DNA of 64,000 nucleotides, from the NCBI RefSeq assembly GCF_003116095.1, contig NZ_LGRA01000021.1, positions 1,243,086 through 1,307,085 on the forward strand, written 5' to 3'. This document shows positions 19,263-27,389 of this stretch, in pieces. The DNA is from Azospirillum sp. TSO35-2. GTDB lineage: Bacteria > Pseudomonadota > Alphaproteobacteria > Azospirillales > Azospirillaceae. The notes beneath the pieces were generated by a model. It was not told the DNA's origin, ran no database searches, and was given only the letters and a program-made list of their open reading frames with translations. Positions within the stretch are counted from its first letter, which is position 1. Each line of letters begins with the position of its first letter. The translations under genes were made by a program, and so were the position numbers.

Positions 19263-19646
19263 ATGCGGGAAGTAGCCGGCATGCCGTACCCGGCGGTTCG
19301 TCCAGCGGTGCGTCCTGGCTGGACGGCCGCTGTTTCCGCCGCCGTGTCCGAGGATGGCCGTGCCGACCGGCAGGGCCGGGGGACCGACGGCGCGACACGG
19401 GTCGGCAGCCTTGGGTTGCTGGCGAGCTTTGCCGCCCAGGTGCTGGCAGCCACCGTGTTGGCCGCCGTGACCCTGCACCTGCTGGCCGCGCTGGCGGCGC
19501 GGTTGCCGTCGTCGGACGCGCTGGGCGCCCTGTCGGTGATGGTGGGCATGACGGTGGTTCTGGTGACTCTGTTGCCTTTCACCCTGTTGTGGGTGCGGCG
19601 CGCGCAGCAGGCGTGGACGGCCATCCACAGTGCTGCCGGACGTTGA
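19263..19646 (+). CDS. small membrane protein of unknown function
   Basis: A 127-residue protein, not recognised. After a polar N-terminal third there are two hydrophobic segments, about residues 54-83 (FAAQVLAATVLAAVTLHLLA) and 90-115 (SVMVGMTVVLVTLLPFTLLW). They are followed by a short basic tail, so it probably spans the inner membrane twice. The ATG is set by GGAGGT at 19253-19258; an earlier in-frame ATG at 19224 lacks such a site. It stands alone between two gaps. Confidence 0.6.
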   Translation: MREVAGMPYPAVRPAVRPGWTAAVSAAVSEDGRADRQGRGTDGATRVGSLGLLASFAAQVLAATVLAAVTLHLLAALAARLPSSDALGALSVMVGMTVVLVTLLPFTLLWVRRAQQAWTAIHSAAGR

Positions 19647-19797
19647 CACGGCATCAGGGTCTCCGCCAACAGCCCTCTGAATCGCCAGGAATAGATTGCC
19701 CGACGGGCGTCGTCCGCGTTTAAATCGCCCACCGGGCGGTGTCGCGCCGCCGGTCGATGCGACAGCCCGGTCGGGCGGCGCTTTCTGGGGGCGGACG

Positions 19798-20160
19798 ATG
19801 GGGCTTTTCGACTTCCTTAAGGTGACGGTGGACGACAAGAAGACGTCCAAGCCGGCCCGCCGGATGGTGAGCGTCGTCGAGTTCGACGGCCGGAGCTATC
19901 CCATCGCCTCGCTGACGTCCAAGGGCTTGGTCGCCCGCGGTTTCGACGGGACGCTGATCGTCGGCCAGAACGCGCGGGTGTCGGTGCGGGTCGATGACGG
20001 CGCCGGCAAGTTCAGCTTTGCCACCACCGTGTCGGTGGTCGACACCAAGGACGGCAAGATGACCGCCACCTGGACGATGCTGCCGACCGAGGTGGACACG
20101 GTGATCCGCCAATACGCCCAGCTCCGCAAGCAGCAGGACGCCAAGGCCGCCGGCAAATAG
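19798..20160 (+). CDS. small PilZ-like hypothetical protein
   Basis: A 120-residue cytoplasmic protein. MGLFDFLKVTVDDKKTSKPARRMVSVVEF is followed by alternating beta-strand-like stretches with a loop SLTSKGLVARGFDGTLIVGQ, then a C-terminal charged helix (VIRQYAQLRKQQDAK). The strand pattern and arginine-bearing N-terminus recall a divergent PilZ barrel, but the second c-di-GMP motif (D/NxSxxG) is not intact, so c-di-GMP binding is doubtful. Its neighbours give no functional clue. Confidence 0.6.
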   Translation: MGLFDFLKVTVDDKKTSKPARRMVSVVEFDGRSYPIASLTSKGLVARGFDGTLIVGQNARVSVRVDDGAGKFSFATTVSVVDTKDGKMTATWTMLPTEVDTVIRQYAQLRKQQDAKAAGK

Positions 20161-20201
20161 GCGGTCCCGGCCCTGGTCGGGGGTTCGCCGAGGTTGGCCG
20201 C

Positions 20202-21980
20202 TTACGGGCGGCCGGTCGCGGCGGCGGCGGGCGGTGACGGCATGTCGGCGTTGACGATCTTCGGCAGCGCCAGCGTGCGCGCCCGCTCCAGCCATTCCGA
20301 CAGGGTCACGAACTCGCAACCCTTCGCCCGCAGCTCGGCGATGACGCGGGGCAGCGCCTGCGCGGTGGTCGCGTAGGTGGAGTGCATCAGGAAGACGTTG
20401 CCCGGCGTGCCCGCCAGATTGATCTGGCTGACGATCTTGTCGGCGTTGCGGACCTTCCAGTCGCGGGTGTCGACCGACCACAGGACGGAGCCCATATGCT
20501 CCTCCCGCGCGATGGTCAGCAACTCGTCGGAATAGCGGCCGTACGGCGGGCGGAACAGCACCGGGTTGGCGCCGAAGCCGCGCAGAATGCGGTTGGTCTC
20601 GGCGATCTCGAAGCGCGCCCCGGCGGCGTCCATCTTGCGCAGGTCGGAATGGGTCAGGCTGTGGTTGCCGATCTCGTGTCCGCTGGTGATGAAGTCGCGG
20701 ATCAGGTCGCCCTGGTTCTCGGCGATGCGGCCGACCGGGAAATAGGTGGCACGCACGCCTTCGCGGTTCAGGATGTCCAGCACCTGCCGCGTCACCGTGC
20801 GGTGCGGCCCGTCATCGAAGGTCAGCGCGCAGAGGTTCCAGTTTTCCTTCTTCAGCGTTGCCGGCATCACGTCGTAGCGCGAATCCGGCATCACCGAGCG
20901 CAGCCGGCCCTTGCGGCGGCTGTGCTGCTCGATGTCCGCCATCGTGCGGGCGTCTTCCTCGCTGTAGATGATCGTGCCGTCGGGCGGCGCCACGGCGGTC
21001 GCCACCGACGGCGGCGCCGGCACCATGGGAGCGGCGACCGCCGAGCCGATCGGCGCCAGCATCGACGTCGTGGTTCCCGGCGACGGCGCTTGCGCCTTCT
21101 CGGCCGGGGTCTTTTCCGCCGGCCCCTTTTCCGCCGGCCCCTTTTCCGCCGACGGCGGTGCGACGGCGACGGTCGCGGTCGGCGGTTGCGACTTTGCCGG
21201 GGCAGCGGGGGCGGCAGCCGGCATGGCCGGCGCCGCGACGGATGCAACCGGTGCCGGCGCAACCGGTGCCGGTGCGGGCGCCTCCGCCTTGGCCACCGTC
21301 ACCGGCGGTGCGGACGCCGGCTTGGGGGTCGGACCGACGCCCGGCTTGTCCGCAGCAACCTTGTCCGTTGCGGCCTTGGCGGTGGTGATCGGGGCGGCGC
21401 CGGGCGGCGGCCGGTCGACCGCGAGGCAGCCGAACCCGGCGCCGACGATCTTGCGGCACAGCGCCTTGGGGTCGGCGCCGGAAGCGACACGGGCGTAGAG
21501 CGCCACGCCGCCGGCACCGCTCTTGCCGTCCAGCAGCATCACCGACGCGCTCAGTCCGGCGGTCAGCTCCGGCTCGCGCCGTTGCAGATTCTGCCAGCTC
21601 CACCAAGCGTCGCCATCGCCGGAGTAGATGCCGAGCTGCAGGATCGGCCCGTCGGCCGGCGCCGTGTCGGCGGCAGCGGGAGCGGGTGCTGCCGCCGGGG
21701 CGGCCTTCGCCTCCACCTTTGCCGGGGTGGCGGCGGGCTTGGCTGCGGCGGCCGGCTTGGCGGGCTTCGGCGTGGTTGCGGCCGCGCGCTGGGTGTTGCG
21801 CGTCTCGGTCGCACCGGCCGGATGGCTGGGCGGCAGGACCAGGACGCCGGCCAGCAGGGCGGCGCTCAAAAGGCCGGCGCCACCGCGGGCGAGGTTCACG
21901 AAAGATCGGGCATGGATGCGGCCGACCGCCCCGGAAGAGGGGACGGAGGGAGAGGCGTTCAGCCAAAGAATGCTCAACAT
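20202..21980 (-). CDS. SPOR-domain polysaccharide deacetylase (NodB fold)
   Basis: A 592-residue exported enzyme. A membrane anchor or signal is at about residues 30-55 (LLSAALLAGVLVLPPSHPAG). An Ala/Pro/Lys-rich linker leads to a SPOR-like domain at about 113-190 (ILQLGIYSGDGDAWW ... CRKIVGAGFGCLAV). A second linker, containing AEKGP repeats, precedes the NodB domain at about 378-570: TFDDGPH, GHEIGNHSLTH, RPPYGRYSDE and the LMHST motif, so the metal-dependent deacetylase site looks intact. SPOR domains bind denuded septal peptidoglycan, so it may deacetylate cell-wall glycan at division sites. The start at 21980 is one of several possible. Confidence 0.85.
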   Translation of the reverse strand: MLSILWLNASPSVPSSGAVGRIHARSFVNLARGGAGLLSAALLAGVLVLPPSHPAGATETRNTQRAAATTPKPAKPAAAAKPAATPAKVEAKAAPAAAPAPAAADTAPADGPILQLGIYSGDGDAWWSWQNLQRREPELTAGLSASVMLLDGKSGAGGVALYARVASGADPKALCRKIVGAGFGCLAVDRPPPGAAPITTAKAATDKVAADKPGVGPTPKPASAPPVTVAKAEAPAPAPVAPAPVASVAAPAMPAAAPAAPAKSQPPTATVAVAPPSAEKGPAEKGPAEKTPAEKAQAPSPGTTTSMLAPIGSAVAAPMVPAPPSVATAVAPPDGTIIYSEEDARTMADIEQHSRRKGRLRSVMPDSRYDVMPATLKKENWNLCALTFDDGPHRTVTRQVLDILNREGVRATYFPVGRIAENQGDLIRDFITSGHEIGNHSLTHSDLRKMDAAGARFEIAETNRILRGFGANPVLFRPPYGRYSDELLTIAREEHMGSVLWSVDTRDWKVRNADKIVSQINLAGTPGNVFLMHSTYATTAQALPRVIAELRAKGCEFVTLSEWLERARTLALPKIVNADMPSPPAAAATGRP

Positions 21981-22275
21981 ATCGGTCCCGTCGCTTGGCC
22001 CAGCCACTATTCGCGGGACCGCCGGTTGATTTCGGTCCAATAGCATTCCGACGGTATTAATTCAAACGACAAGCGGCGAAAGCATGGCAACCATGGCGAT
22101 TTCGGGGCAGGCGTTGCCTTTGGGAAACGGTCGCCGCCACGCCACGCCGCGCAATCGGGAGAAGCCCTGATCGCGGAGCGGGCACGGCCCCGGAACCGTC
22201 GGGGGGTGGCGGGGTTCATTAGGGGACGGCGGGACGCACCCGCCCCCGAAGCCCCACCACAAGGAGACGACCCGT

Positions 22276-22644
22276 ATGGCCGAGGATTTGGAAAGCCGCA
22301 TCCGTCGGCGCGCGCACGAGATCTGGGAACATGAGGGCCGTCCGGACGGCCGGGCCGACGCCCACTGGGAACTGGCCAGCGAAGAGATCGCGATCCAGGA
22401 CAACTACCTCGACACGCTGAAGCCGAACCCGGCCGGCGGCCCCGAAGCGACCGCGCAGCGCACCGAACCGGTGGAGCCGGTGCTGAGCATCGCCAACCAG
22501 GGCGAGCAGCCGGGCCTGGCCGACCAGGGCGAGGAGTTCGGTCTGCCGATGCGCGGCGACCGCGACGTCTGGCCGACCCCGGAGGAGGCCGCCTCCACCG
22601 CGGTGCCACCCAACCGCAGCCGCAAGACGCGCCGCCGCGCCTGA
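22276..22644 (+). CDS. DUF2934 domain protein
   Basis: A 122-residue acidic protein. The N-terminal 45 residues carry the DUF2934 signature (RIRRRAHEIWEHEGRPDGRADAHW...), a short motif of unknown function common in rhizobia and Azospirillum. The remainder is polar and probably disordered. Its ATG follows CACAAGGAGACGACC, a good ribosome site. It converges on the L,D-transpeptidase gene with 28 bp between stops. Confidence 0.88.
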   Translation: MAEDLESRIRRRAHEIWEHEGRPDGRADAHWELASEEIAIQDNYLDTLKPNPAGGPEATAQRTEPVEPVLSIANQGEQPGLADQGEEFGLPMRGDRDVWPTPEEAASTAVPPNRSRKTRRRA

Positions 22645-22672
22645 TGGTTGCCTGGGACGGGCTGTGCGCCGG

Positions 22673-23989
22673 TCAGACGCGCGGCTTGTCGGCCGGCGCC
22701 GGGGTGCCGGGCGCCGCTCCACCGGTGTTGACGCCGACGTCGGTGCCGGTGCGGCCGGCCGGGGCGGTGGCCCGGCCGGTGTCGGCCGGCGTCGCCGCCG
22801 GCTTGACGACCGCAGGATCGGCGGCGGGCGCCGCGACCGGAGCGGCCATGTCGTCGGCCCGGTCGTAGATGTCCGGGTGCAGGCGGATGGTGCCGTCGCC
22901 CTCGACCGTGGCGATCCAGTAGACGAACTGCACCGGCATCGGCGTCGGCAGCTTGATCCATTGCGGCTGCGGCCGGTCGAGCATGCGGTCGATCTTGGCC
23001 GGCGTCACCGTGCTGCCCTGCAACAGGATCTCGGCCAGCCGGCGCGGATCCTCCAGCCGGACGCAGCCGGAGCTGATGGAGCGCAGTTCGCGCGCGAACA
23101 GCCGCGGCTCGTTGGTGCCGTGCAGATAGATGTCGTACGGGTTGGTCAGGTTGAAGCGGAAGCGGCCCAGCGCGTTGTGATCGCCCGGCTGCTGCACGAT
23201 GCGGACCCGGCCGGGTGTGACGTCGTGCCAGTCGACCGTCTCCGGCGCCACCTCCTGGCCATCCAGGTAGACCAGCGCGTTCTGAATGCCGGGCGTGCCC
23301 TTGGCCTTCAGCATCGGCAGCTTGTCTTCCTTCAGCACGGTGGGCGGGACGGTCCAGGTCGGGTTCACGATCACGTGGGTGATGCGATCGGTCAGCAGCG
23401 GCGTCTCGCGCGACGGGCGGCCCACGATGGCGCGCATCGTGAACACCTCTTCCCCCTGCTGGACCAGCGTGGTGGTCTGGTTGGTCAGGTTGACCACCAG
23501 GACGCTGTCGGGCGCGGTGTCGCGGAAGCCGCGCATCGCCTCGGCGCTCTGCCGCATCAGCGCCGCCGCCTCCGCCGGGGTGCGGTCGAGCGCGGCGCGG
23601 GTGCCGGCCCCGACCAGGCCGTCGTCCTTCATCCGCTGGGCAAGCTGGAAGGTCTTCACCGCGCCGGCGATCGCGTTGGTGAAGCGGTCGGACACCTGGT
23701 CGGCCGGCAGCAGGCCCAGTTCGACCAGCCGCTGCGACAGGCGGGTGACGCGGTCGCCGCTGCTGCCCAGCTTCAGCGTGGCGCCATCACCGATACGGGT
23801 GGAGGGCTGGACGGGCGTGCGGTCCAGGTCGGTTGCGGCGCTGTCCAGCCGGTCGGCCCACTGGGTCAGCGTGTCGCGGTAGGGCAGGGCGTCCGCCGGG
23901 GCGGCCCCAAGCAACGCCAGCGCCGACGACAGCGCCAGCGCCAGGGCGGCCAGCGTGCGGGGCTTGCGGGTGTCGGCGGATGCGGTCAT
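22673..23989 (-). CDS. L,D-transpeptidase (YcbB/LdtD-like)
   Basis: Periplasmic enzyme of 438 residues that forms 3-3 peptidoglycan cross-links or attaches proteins to the wall. The signal peptide covers about residues 1-34. A peptidoglycan-binding helix bundle follows (LGSSGDRVTRLSQRLVELG). The YkuD catalytic domain runs from about 165 to 370, with IYLHGTNEPRLF and the Cys-nucleophile motif SISSGCVRLEDP. A Pro/Ala-rich C-terminal tail is probably disordered. The insertion before the active site is that of the larger YcbB class. It is divergent from the Tat-exported DUF882 gene. Confidence 0.92.
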   Translation of the reverse strand: MTASADTRKPRTLAALALALSSALALLGAAPADALPYRDTLTQWADRLDSAATDLDRTPVQPSTRIGDGATLKLGSSGDRVTRLSQRLVELGLLPADQVSDRFTNAIAGAVKTFQLAQRMKDDGLVGAGTRAALDRTPAEAAALMRQSAEAMRGFRDTAPDSVLVVNLTNQTTTLVQQGEEVFTMRAIVGRPSRETPLLTDRITHVIVNPTWTVPPTVLKEDKLPMLKAKGTPGIQNALVYLDGQEVAPETVDWHDVTPGRVRIVQQPGDHNALGRFRFNLTNPYDIYLHGTNEPRLFARELRSISSGCVRLEDPRRLAEILLQGSTVTPAKIDRMLDRPQPQWIKLPTPMPVQFVYWIATVEGDGTIRLHPDIYDRADDMAAPVAAPAADPAVVKPAATPADTGRATAPAGRTGTDVGVNTGGAAPGTPAPADKPRV

Positions 23990-24369
23990 GTCGTAAACCC
24001 TCTGTCACGTCGGACCCGCGACGCGCCGGAACGGATGCGTCGGAATCCATTTGCTCAATCTATGCATCGCACGGAAGGAAGGCGAGGCGCACGGCGCGAG
24101 CCGCCGACAATCGCTCCCCCGGTGTGATTTTCCTGCCAGCCGTCCTATGACCGAACTATGCAATAAGGTCACAGTGCAAAATTTTTTGATTGCCTATGAC
24201 GCGCCCCGACCCTATACGGATATCCGTCCGGAGACGAATCGCAGCAGACGGGGAGCTTCGGATCAGCGTTGGTAATAGGTTTACAGCCACAGCGGGCGCA
24301 ACGCGACCCGCCAAACGCCGAACGGCCACAACGTAAAACGGCCAAAACGTAGAACGAAGAGGTTCGGGG
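23990..24369. other. divergent intergenic region, cell-wall genes
   Basis: 380 bp between the L,D-transpeptidase and DUF882 genes, which diverge, so promoters for both must lie here. The segment 24165-24200 is AT-rich. No consensus promoter, operator or small RNA could be assigned. No gene-like frame was seen. Confidence 0.4.
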
Positions 24370-25005
24370 ATGCATTTGGGGGATGACGAGCGTGCCGCTC
24401 CGGCCATGGGGCGGCGCGGATTTCTGGGTTTTGCCGCTGCGGCGGTGTCGGCGATGGTTCCGACCGCGGGCGGGGTGGTGACGGGTGTCGCGACCGGCGT
24501 CGCGACGGTGGCTCCGGTCCTCTTGGACGCCAACCCGGTGGAGGCGGCCCCGCTGACCGGCGGCGTGCGCCGGATCGCTCTGCACAACATCAACACCAAC
24601 GAACGCTTCAACGAGGTCTATTGGGCGGATGGCCATTACCGGCCGGAGGCGCTGCGCAAGCTGGACGTTCTGCTGCGCGACCATCGCGCCAAGCAGGTCT
24701 GCCGCTATGACCCGCGTCTGTTCGACCTGCTGGCGCGCGTGCACCAGACGGTCGGCTCCGACGATCCGTTCGAGGTGATCTGCGGCTACCGCTCGCGGCG
24801 GACCAACGCGATGGCCCGGCGCCGGTCGCGCGGTGTCGCCAAGGAAAGCTACCACACCCGCGGCATGGCCATCGACATCCGCCTGCCCGACACCCAGCTC
24901 CGCGCGATTTCCGAATCCGCGAAGGCGATGCAGGCCGGCGGTGTCGGCTATTATCCGCGCAGCGGTTTCGTCCATCTCGACGTCGGTCCCGTCCGTACCT
25001 GGTGA
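24370..25005 (+). CDS. Tat-exported DUF882 peptidase (MepK-like)
   Basis: A 211-residue protein of the M15/DUF882 family related to E. coli MepK (YcbK), a murein endopeptidase that can cut 3-3 cross-links. A twin-arginine signal (MGRRGFLGFAAAAVSAM, near residues 13-29) directs folded export. The zinc-site motifs of the family are visible: ICGYRSRRTN, SYHTRGMAIDIRLP and GFVHLDVGPVRTW. The partner reaction to the neighbouring L,D-transpeptidase makes a functional link likely. Confidence 0.92.
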   Translation: MHLGDDERAAPAMGRRGFLGFAAAAVSAMVPTAGGVVTGVATGVATVAPVLLDANPVEAAPLTGGVRRIALHNINTNERFNEVYWADGHYRPEALRKLDVLLRDHRAKQVCRYDPRLFDLLARVHQTVGSDDPFEVICGYRSRRTNAMARRRSRGVAKESYHTRGMAIDIRLPDTQLRAISESAKAMQAGGVGYYPRSGFVHLDVGPVRTW

Positions 25006-25041
25006 TCGTCAAGGCGGGCCGGCCCCAAAACGGGCCACCCG

Positions 25042-25068
25042 CCCCGGCCGCCCCGGCCGCCCCGGCCG
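25042..25068 (+). repeat. 9-bp tandem repeat, three copies
   Basis: Three perfect copies of CCCCGGCCG just after the DUF882 stop, outside any gene. Such GC-only repeats are prone to slippage. Confidence 0.8.
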
Positions 25069-25098
25069 CACCGATGCCTACCGGGCGGTGTTGCGAAC

Positions 25099-25147
25099 AA
25101 GGCTCTGCCATCGCGTGTGTCCATACGCGTTGGCAGAGCCTTTTTTG
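25099..25147. terminator. intrinsic terminator
   Basis: Stem AAGGCTCTGCCA / TGGCAGAGCCTT with an inner TCGCGT/ACGCGT extension, followed by a run of six T. It ends transcription of the DUF882 gene and may also serve the converging XRE gene. Confidence 0.92.
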
Positions 25148-25178
25148 TATTGAGCGTGCCGGTCGGACCGGCGCCGTG

Positions 25179-25910
25179 TCAGCCCCGCGTCGTCGGCTTC
25201 GAGGCGCGCGTGATGTCGGTCGGATCCCACACCGCGCCATGGCGTCGGCGCGGTTTGCCCTTGCCGCTGCCGTCGGTCGACTTCATCGCCTTGACCCGCT
25301 GAGGGTCGCTGCGGGTCGAGCGGACGCTGGTCCGCGCCGGTTCCGGCTCCGCGCCATGGCCGTTCACGGCGCCGGGGTTGACCTTGATCGTTCCACCGGT
25401 CGCGATGTCCGCCGGCTGTTTCGCCGTGGCCACCGGCTCCCGCCCCTCGTCGTCGCCCGGTCCTTCGGGGGGTTCCCGCAGTTCGGGCGACAGCGACGAC
25501 AGCAGCGACAGCAGTTCGTCGGAGACGTGCGACGGCGCCGCGCGCCACAGACGAAGGAGCCGCGCCTCGCGCCGGCTGATCTGGGTGTTGGTTTCCGCGG
25601 CGTCGTCCCCGCCGGTCCGCGGGCGCCGCGTCGCGTCGGGATCGTTGTAGGTGTCGAAGAAGAAGCTGACCGGCACATCCAGAACCTGTCCCAGCCGATA
25701 CAGCGTACCGGCCGAAATACGGTTGGAGCCGCGTTCGTACTTCTGAACCTGCTGAAATGTCAGGCCGATGGCCTCGCCGAGTTTTTCCTGGCTCATCCCC
25801 AGCAGGGTGCGGCGCATCCGCACGCGCTGCCCGACATGGGCGTCCACAGACCAGGATTCCGGCGATCCGCGTCGCCCTCTTTTGCGCGCCGTCGGCTCAC
25901 TCATGTCCAT
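25179..25910 (-). CDS. XRE-family transcriptional regulator
   Basis: A DNA-binding regulator of 243 residues. A lambda-repressor-like helix-turn-helix lies at about residues 25-85 (RMRRTLLGMSQEKLGEAIGL, TFQQVQKYERGSNRISAGT, LYRLGQVLDVPVSFFFD). This is the conserved form widely found once per genome in alphaproteobacteria. The C-terminal 150 residues are low-complexity, acidic then basic, ending KGKPRRRHGAVWDP. There is no ligand domain. The target genes are not evident; its promoter must lie in the AT-richer gap upstream. Confidence 0.92.
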   Translation of the reverse strand: MDMSEPTARKRGRRGSPESWSVDAHVGQRVRMRRTLLGMSQEKLGEAIGLTFQQVQKYERGSNRISAGTLYRLGQVLDVPVSFFFDTYNDPDATRRPRTGGDDAAETNTQISRREARLLRLWRAAPSHVSDELLSLLSSLSPELREPPEGPGDDEGREPVATAKQPADIATGGTIKVNPGAVNGHGAEPEPARTSVRSTRSDPQRVKAMKSTDGSGKGKPRRRHGAVWDPTDITRASKPTTRG

Positions 25911-26538
25911 TGGTCTCCGATGCTTAATCGCCGCCGCCTCTCTTTACGAGAATAAAAAGATTGTTTGCACGAACTTTGGCGATTTTCAAGAGAAAACTTC
26001 CGAATACTGGATCGGGGGCGCCATATTCCGATACGCCACGGTGATCCGCCAGCATTCGCGGCCGTGATCGTGTTACAGCTTTGTATTATGCGATCCTCCG
26101 AGGTTCCCAATTCCCGGAGGCGCTTGCACGCCGCCTGCCTTCAGCCTGCTTACAAAATTCCGGAGTCTTCAACCACATCCCATGGTTGGCCCGACAGCTT
26201 TGTCTTCTCAAAGGGAATATAGAAAGCATCAGCCGGAGTTTGGGCTGTCGGAAGCGGCAACAGTAAACCTTCTGGTTGCGGCAAATATTCGTGCGCAGTC
26301 GACGCAATTATTCATCGCGGAAAGGGCGATACAGGGCGTCACGCGGCGCCGCGACGGCCATACCCAGGGGCATGGTCCGCCAATCCACCATTAACAGTTA
26401 ATTAACTATATGGGTCGAGGTCGCGCCGGGGCCGATTTCATCGATTCCAGCCCGTGCGGCCCCGGGTGCGTGACGTTCCGTATCGCCCTGCGCCCGGCGA
26501 TGCGTCGGACGTGATGCCCCGCAGACCCGGGTGCCGGT
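25911..26538. other. 628-bp AT-richer gene-free region
   Basis: Clearly lower in GC than the rest of the window (long stretches near 50%). Short open frames on both strands have no recognisable domain or gene-like composition. It should carry the XRE promoter and contains a perfect TTAA-N7-TTAA site. A small RNA or a decayed gene is possible. Confidence 0.5.
26391..26405. promoter_or_regulatory. CtrA-type binding site
   Basis: TTAACAGTTAATTAA matches the full alphaproteobacterial CtrA consensus TTAA-N7-TTAA. It lies about 480 bp upstream of the XRE start and is not next to any other gene start, so the target is unclear. Confidence 0.5.
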
Positions 26539-27186
26539 TCAGGCCGGCCCGGCCGCCGGCCGCCCGTCACGGGCCGTGGGGGCGGAGGCGCCGGCGACCG
26601 CCCAGGGACCACCGGCGGCGGCGAAGGCCTCGACATGGTCGCGCAGCTTCTGAACCTGCGAGGCGGTGACCTCGCGGCCGAAGCGCGAGCGCAACAGGGC
26701 GGCCAGCCCGCCCCGGGTCGGCCGGGTGCCGCCGGTGGCCAGCGTCCGGTAGGCGACGAACGCCTCGACATAGGCGCGGATGCGGTCCGGCCGCCGGCGC
26801 AACTGCGCCGCCTGCGCCGTTCCACAGCGGTCGAGATGGTCGACCAGCCGCCGGGCGGCCTCCGCCTCGGTGAGGTCGGGCAGGGGGACCCCCGGCGGCT
26901 CCGGCGGTTCGGGCTTGCCGATCGCCTCGCGCCGGCGGCGGCGGCGCTGGCGGTCGCGGTCGCCGGCCCGCAACCGGTCGGCGTAGGTCGGGTCGGCGGC
27001 GCGGCGTTCGGTGCGCGTCCGGTTGGCCCGCGCCGCGCGCTCCGCCTGCCGCGCCTGCTCCATCGGGTCGCGCAGCAGGAAGGCAAGCTCCTCCGCGGTC
27101 AAACGGTTCCCGGAGTCGGGAGCGTCCGGGGCGTGGCCGTCGATGGGGTCGTCGGTGTGGCTGCTGGTGTCGTCGGCGCCGTGCAT
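26539..27186 (-). CDS. hypothetical Arg-rich protein
   Basis: A 215-residue protein, not recognised. The N-terminal half is charged and low complexity (RQAERAARANRTRTERRAA, a run DRQRRRRRREA). The C-terminal half is ordered (TEAEAARRLVDHLDRCGT, EAFVAYRTLATGGTRPTRG, GREVTASQVQKLRDHVEAF) and suggests a helical DNA- or RNA-binding domain. No export signal. A long frame overlaps on the other strand, but codon composition favours this one. Confidence 0.55.
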   Translation of the reverse strand: MHGADDTSSHTDDPIDGHAPDAPDSGNRLTAEELAFLLRDPMEQARQAERAARANRTRTERRAADPTYADRLRAGDRDRQRRRRRREAIGKPEPPEPPGVPLPDLTEAEAARRLVDHLDRCGTAQAAQLRRRPDRIRAYVEAFVAYRTLATGGTRPTRGGLAALLRSRFGREVTASQVQKLRDHVEAFAAAGGPWAVAGASAPTARDGRPAAGPA

Positions 27187-27389
27187 CCGGGGATAACGCG
27201 CCGCCGGCGCTTTTGCTCCCTGTCCGCTGGGGCTGGGCGGTGGACGGCGCGGGGCGGGGCGATTTCGTGGTCGGCGCCGCCCCGCTCGTGCTAGACAGGT
27301 CGGGTCCGTCCGTCGACGCCGAACGCTCCGGCCCGGCGGTTCCCGGCCTCCCCGGCCGATCCCCGAGCACCAGGTTGGAACGCGCCAGC

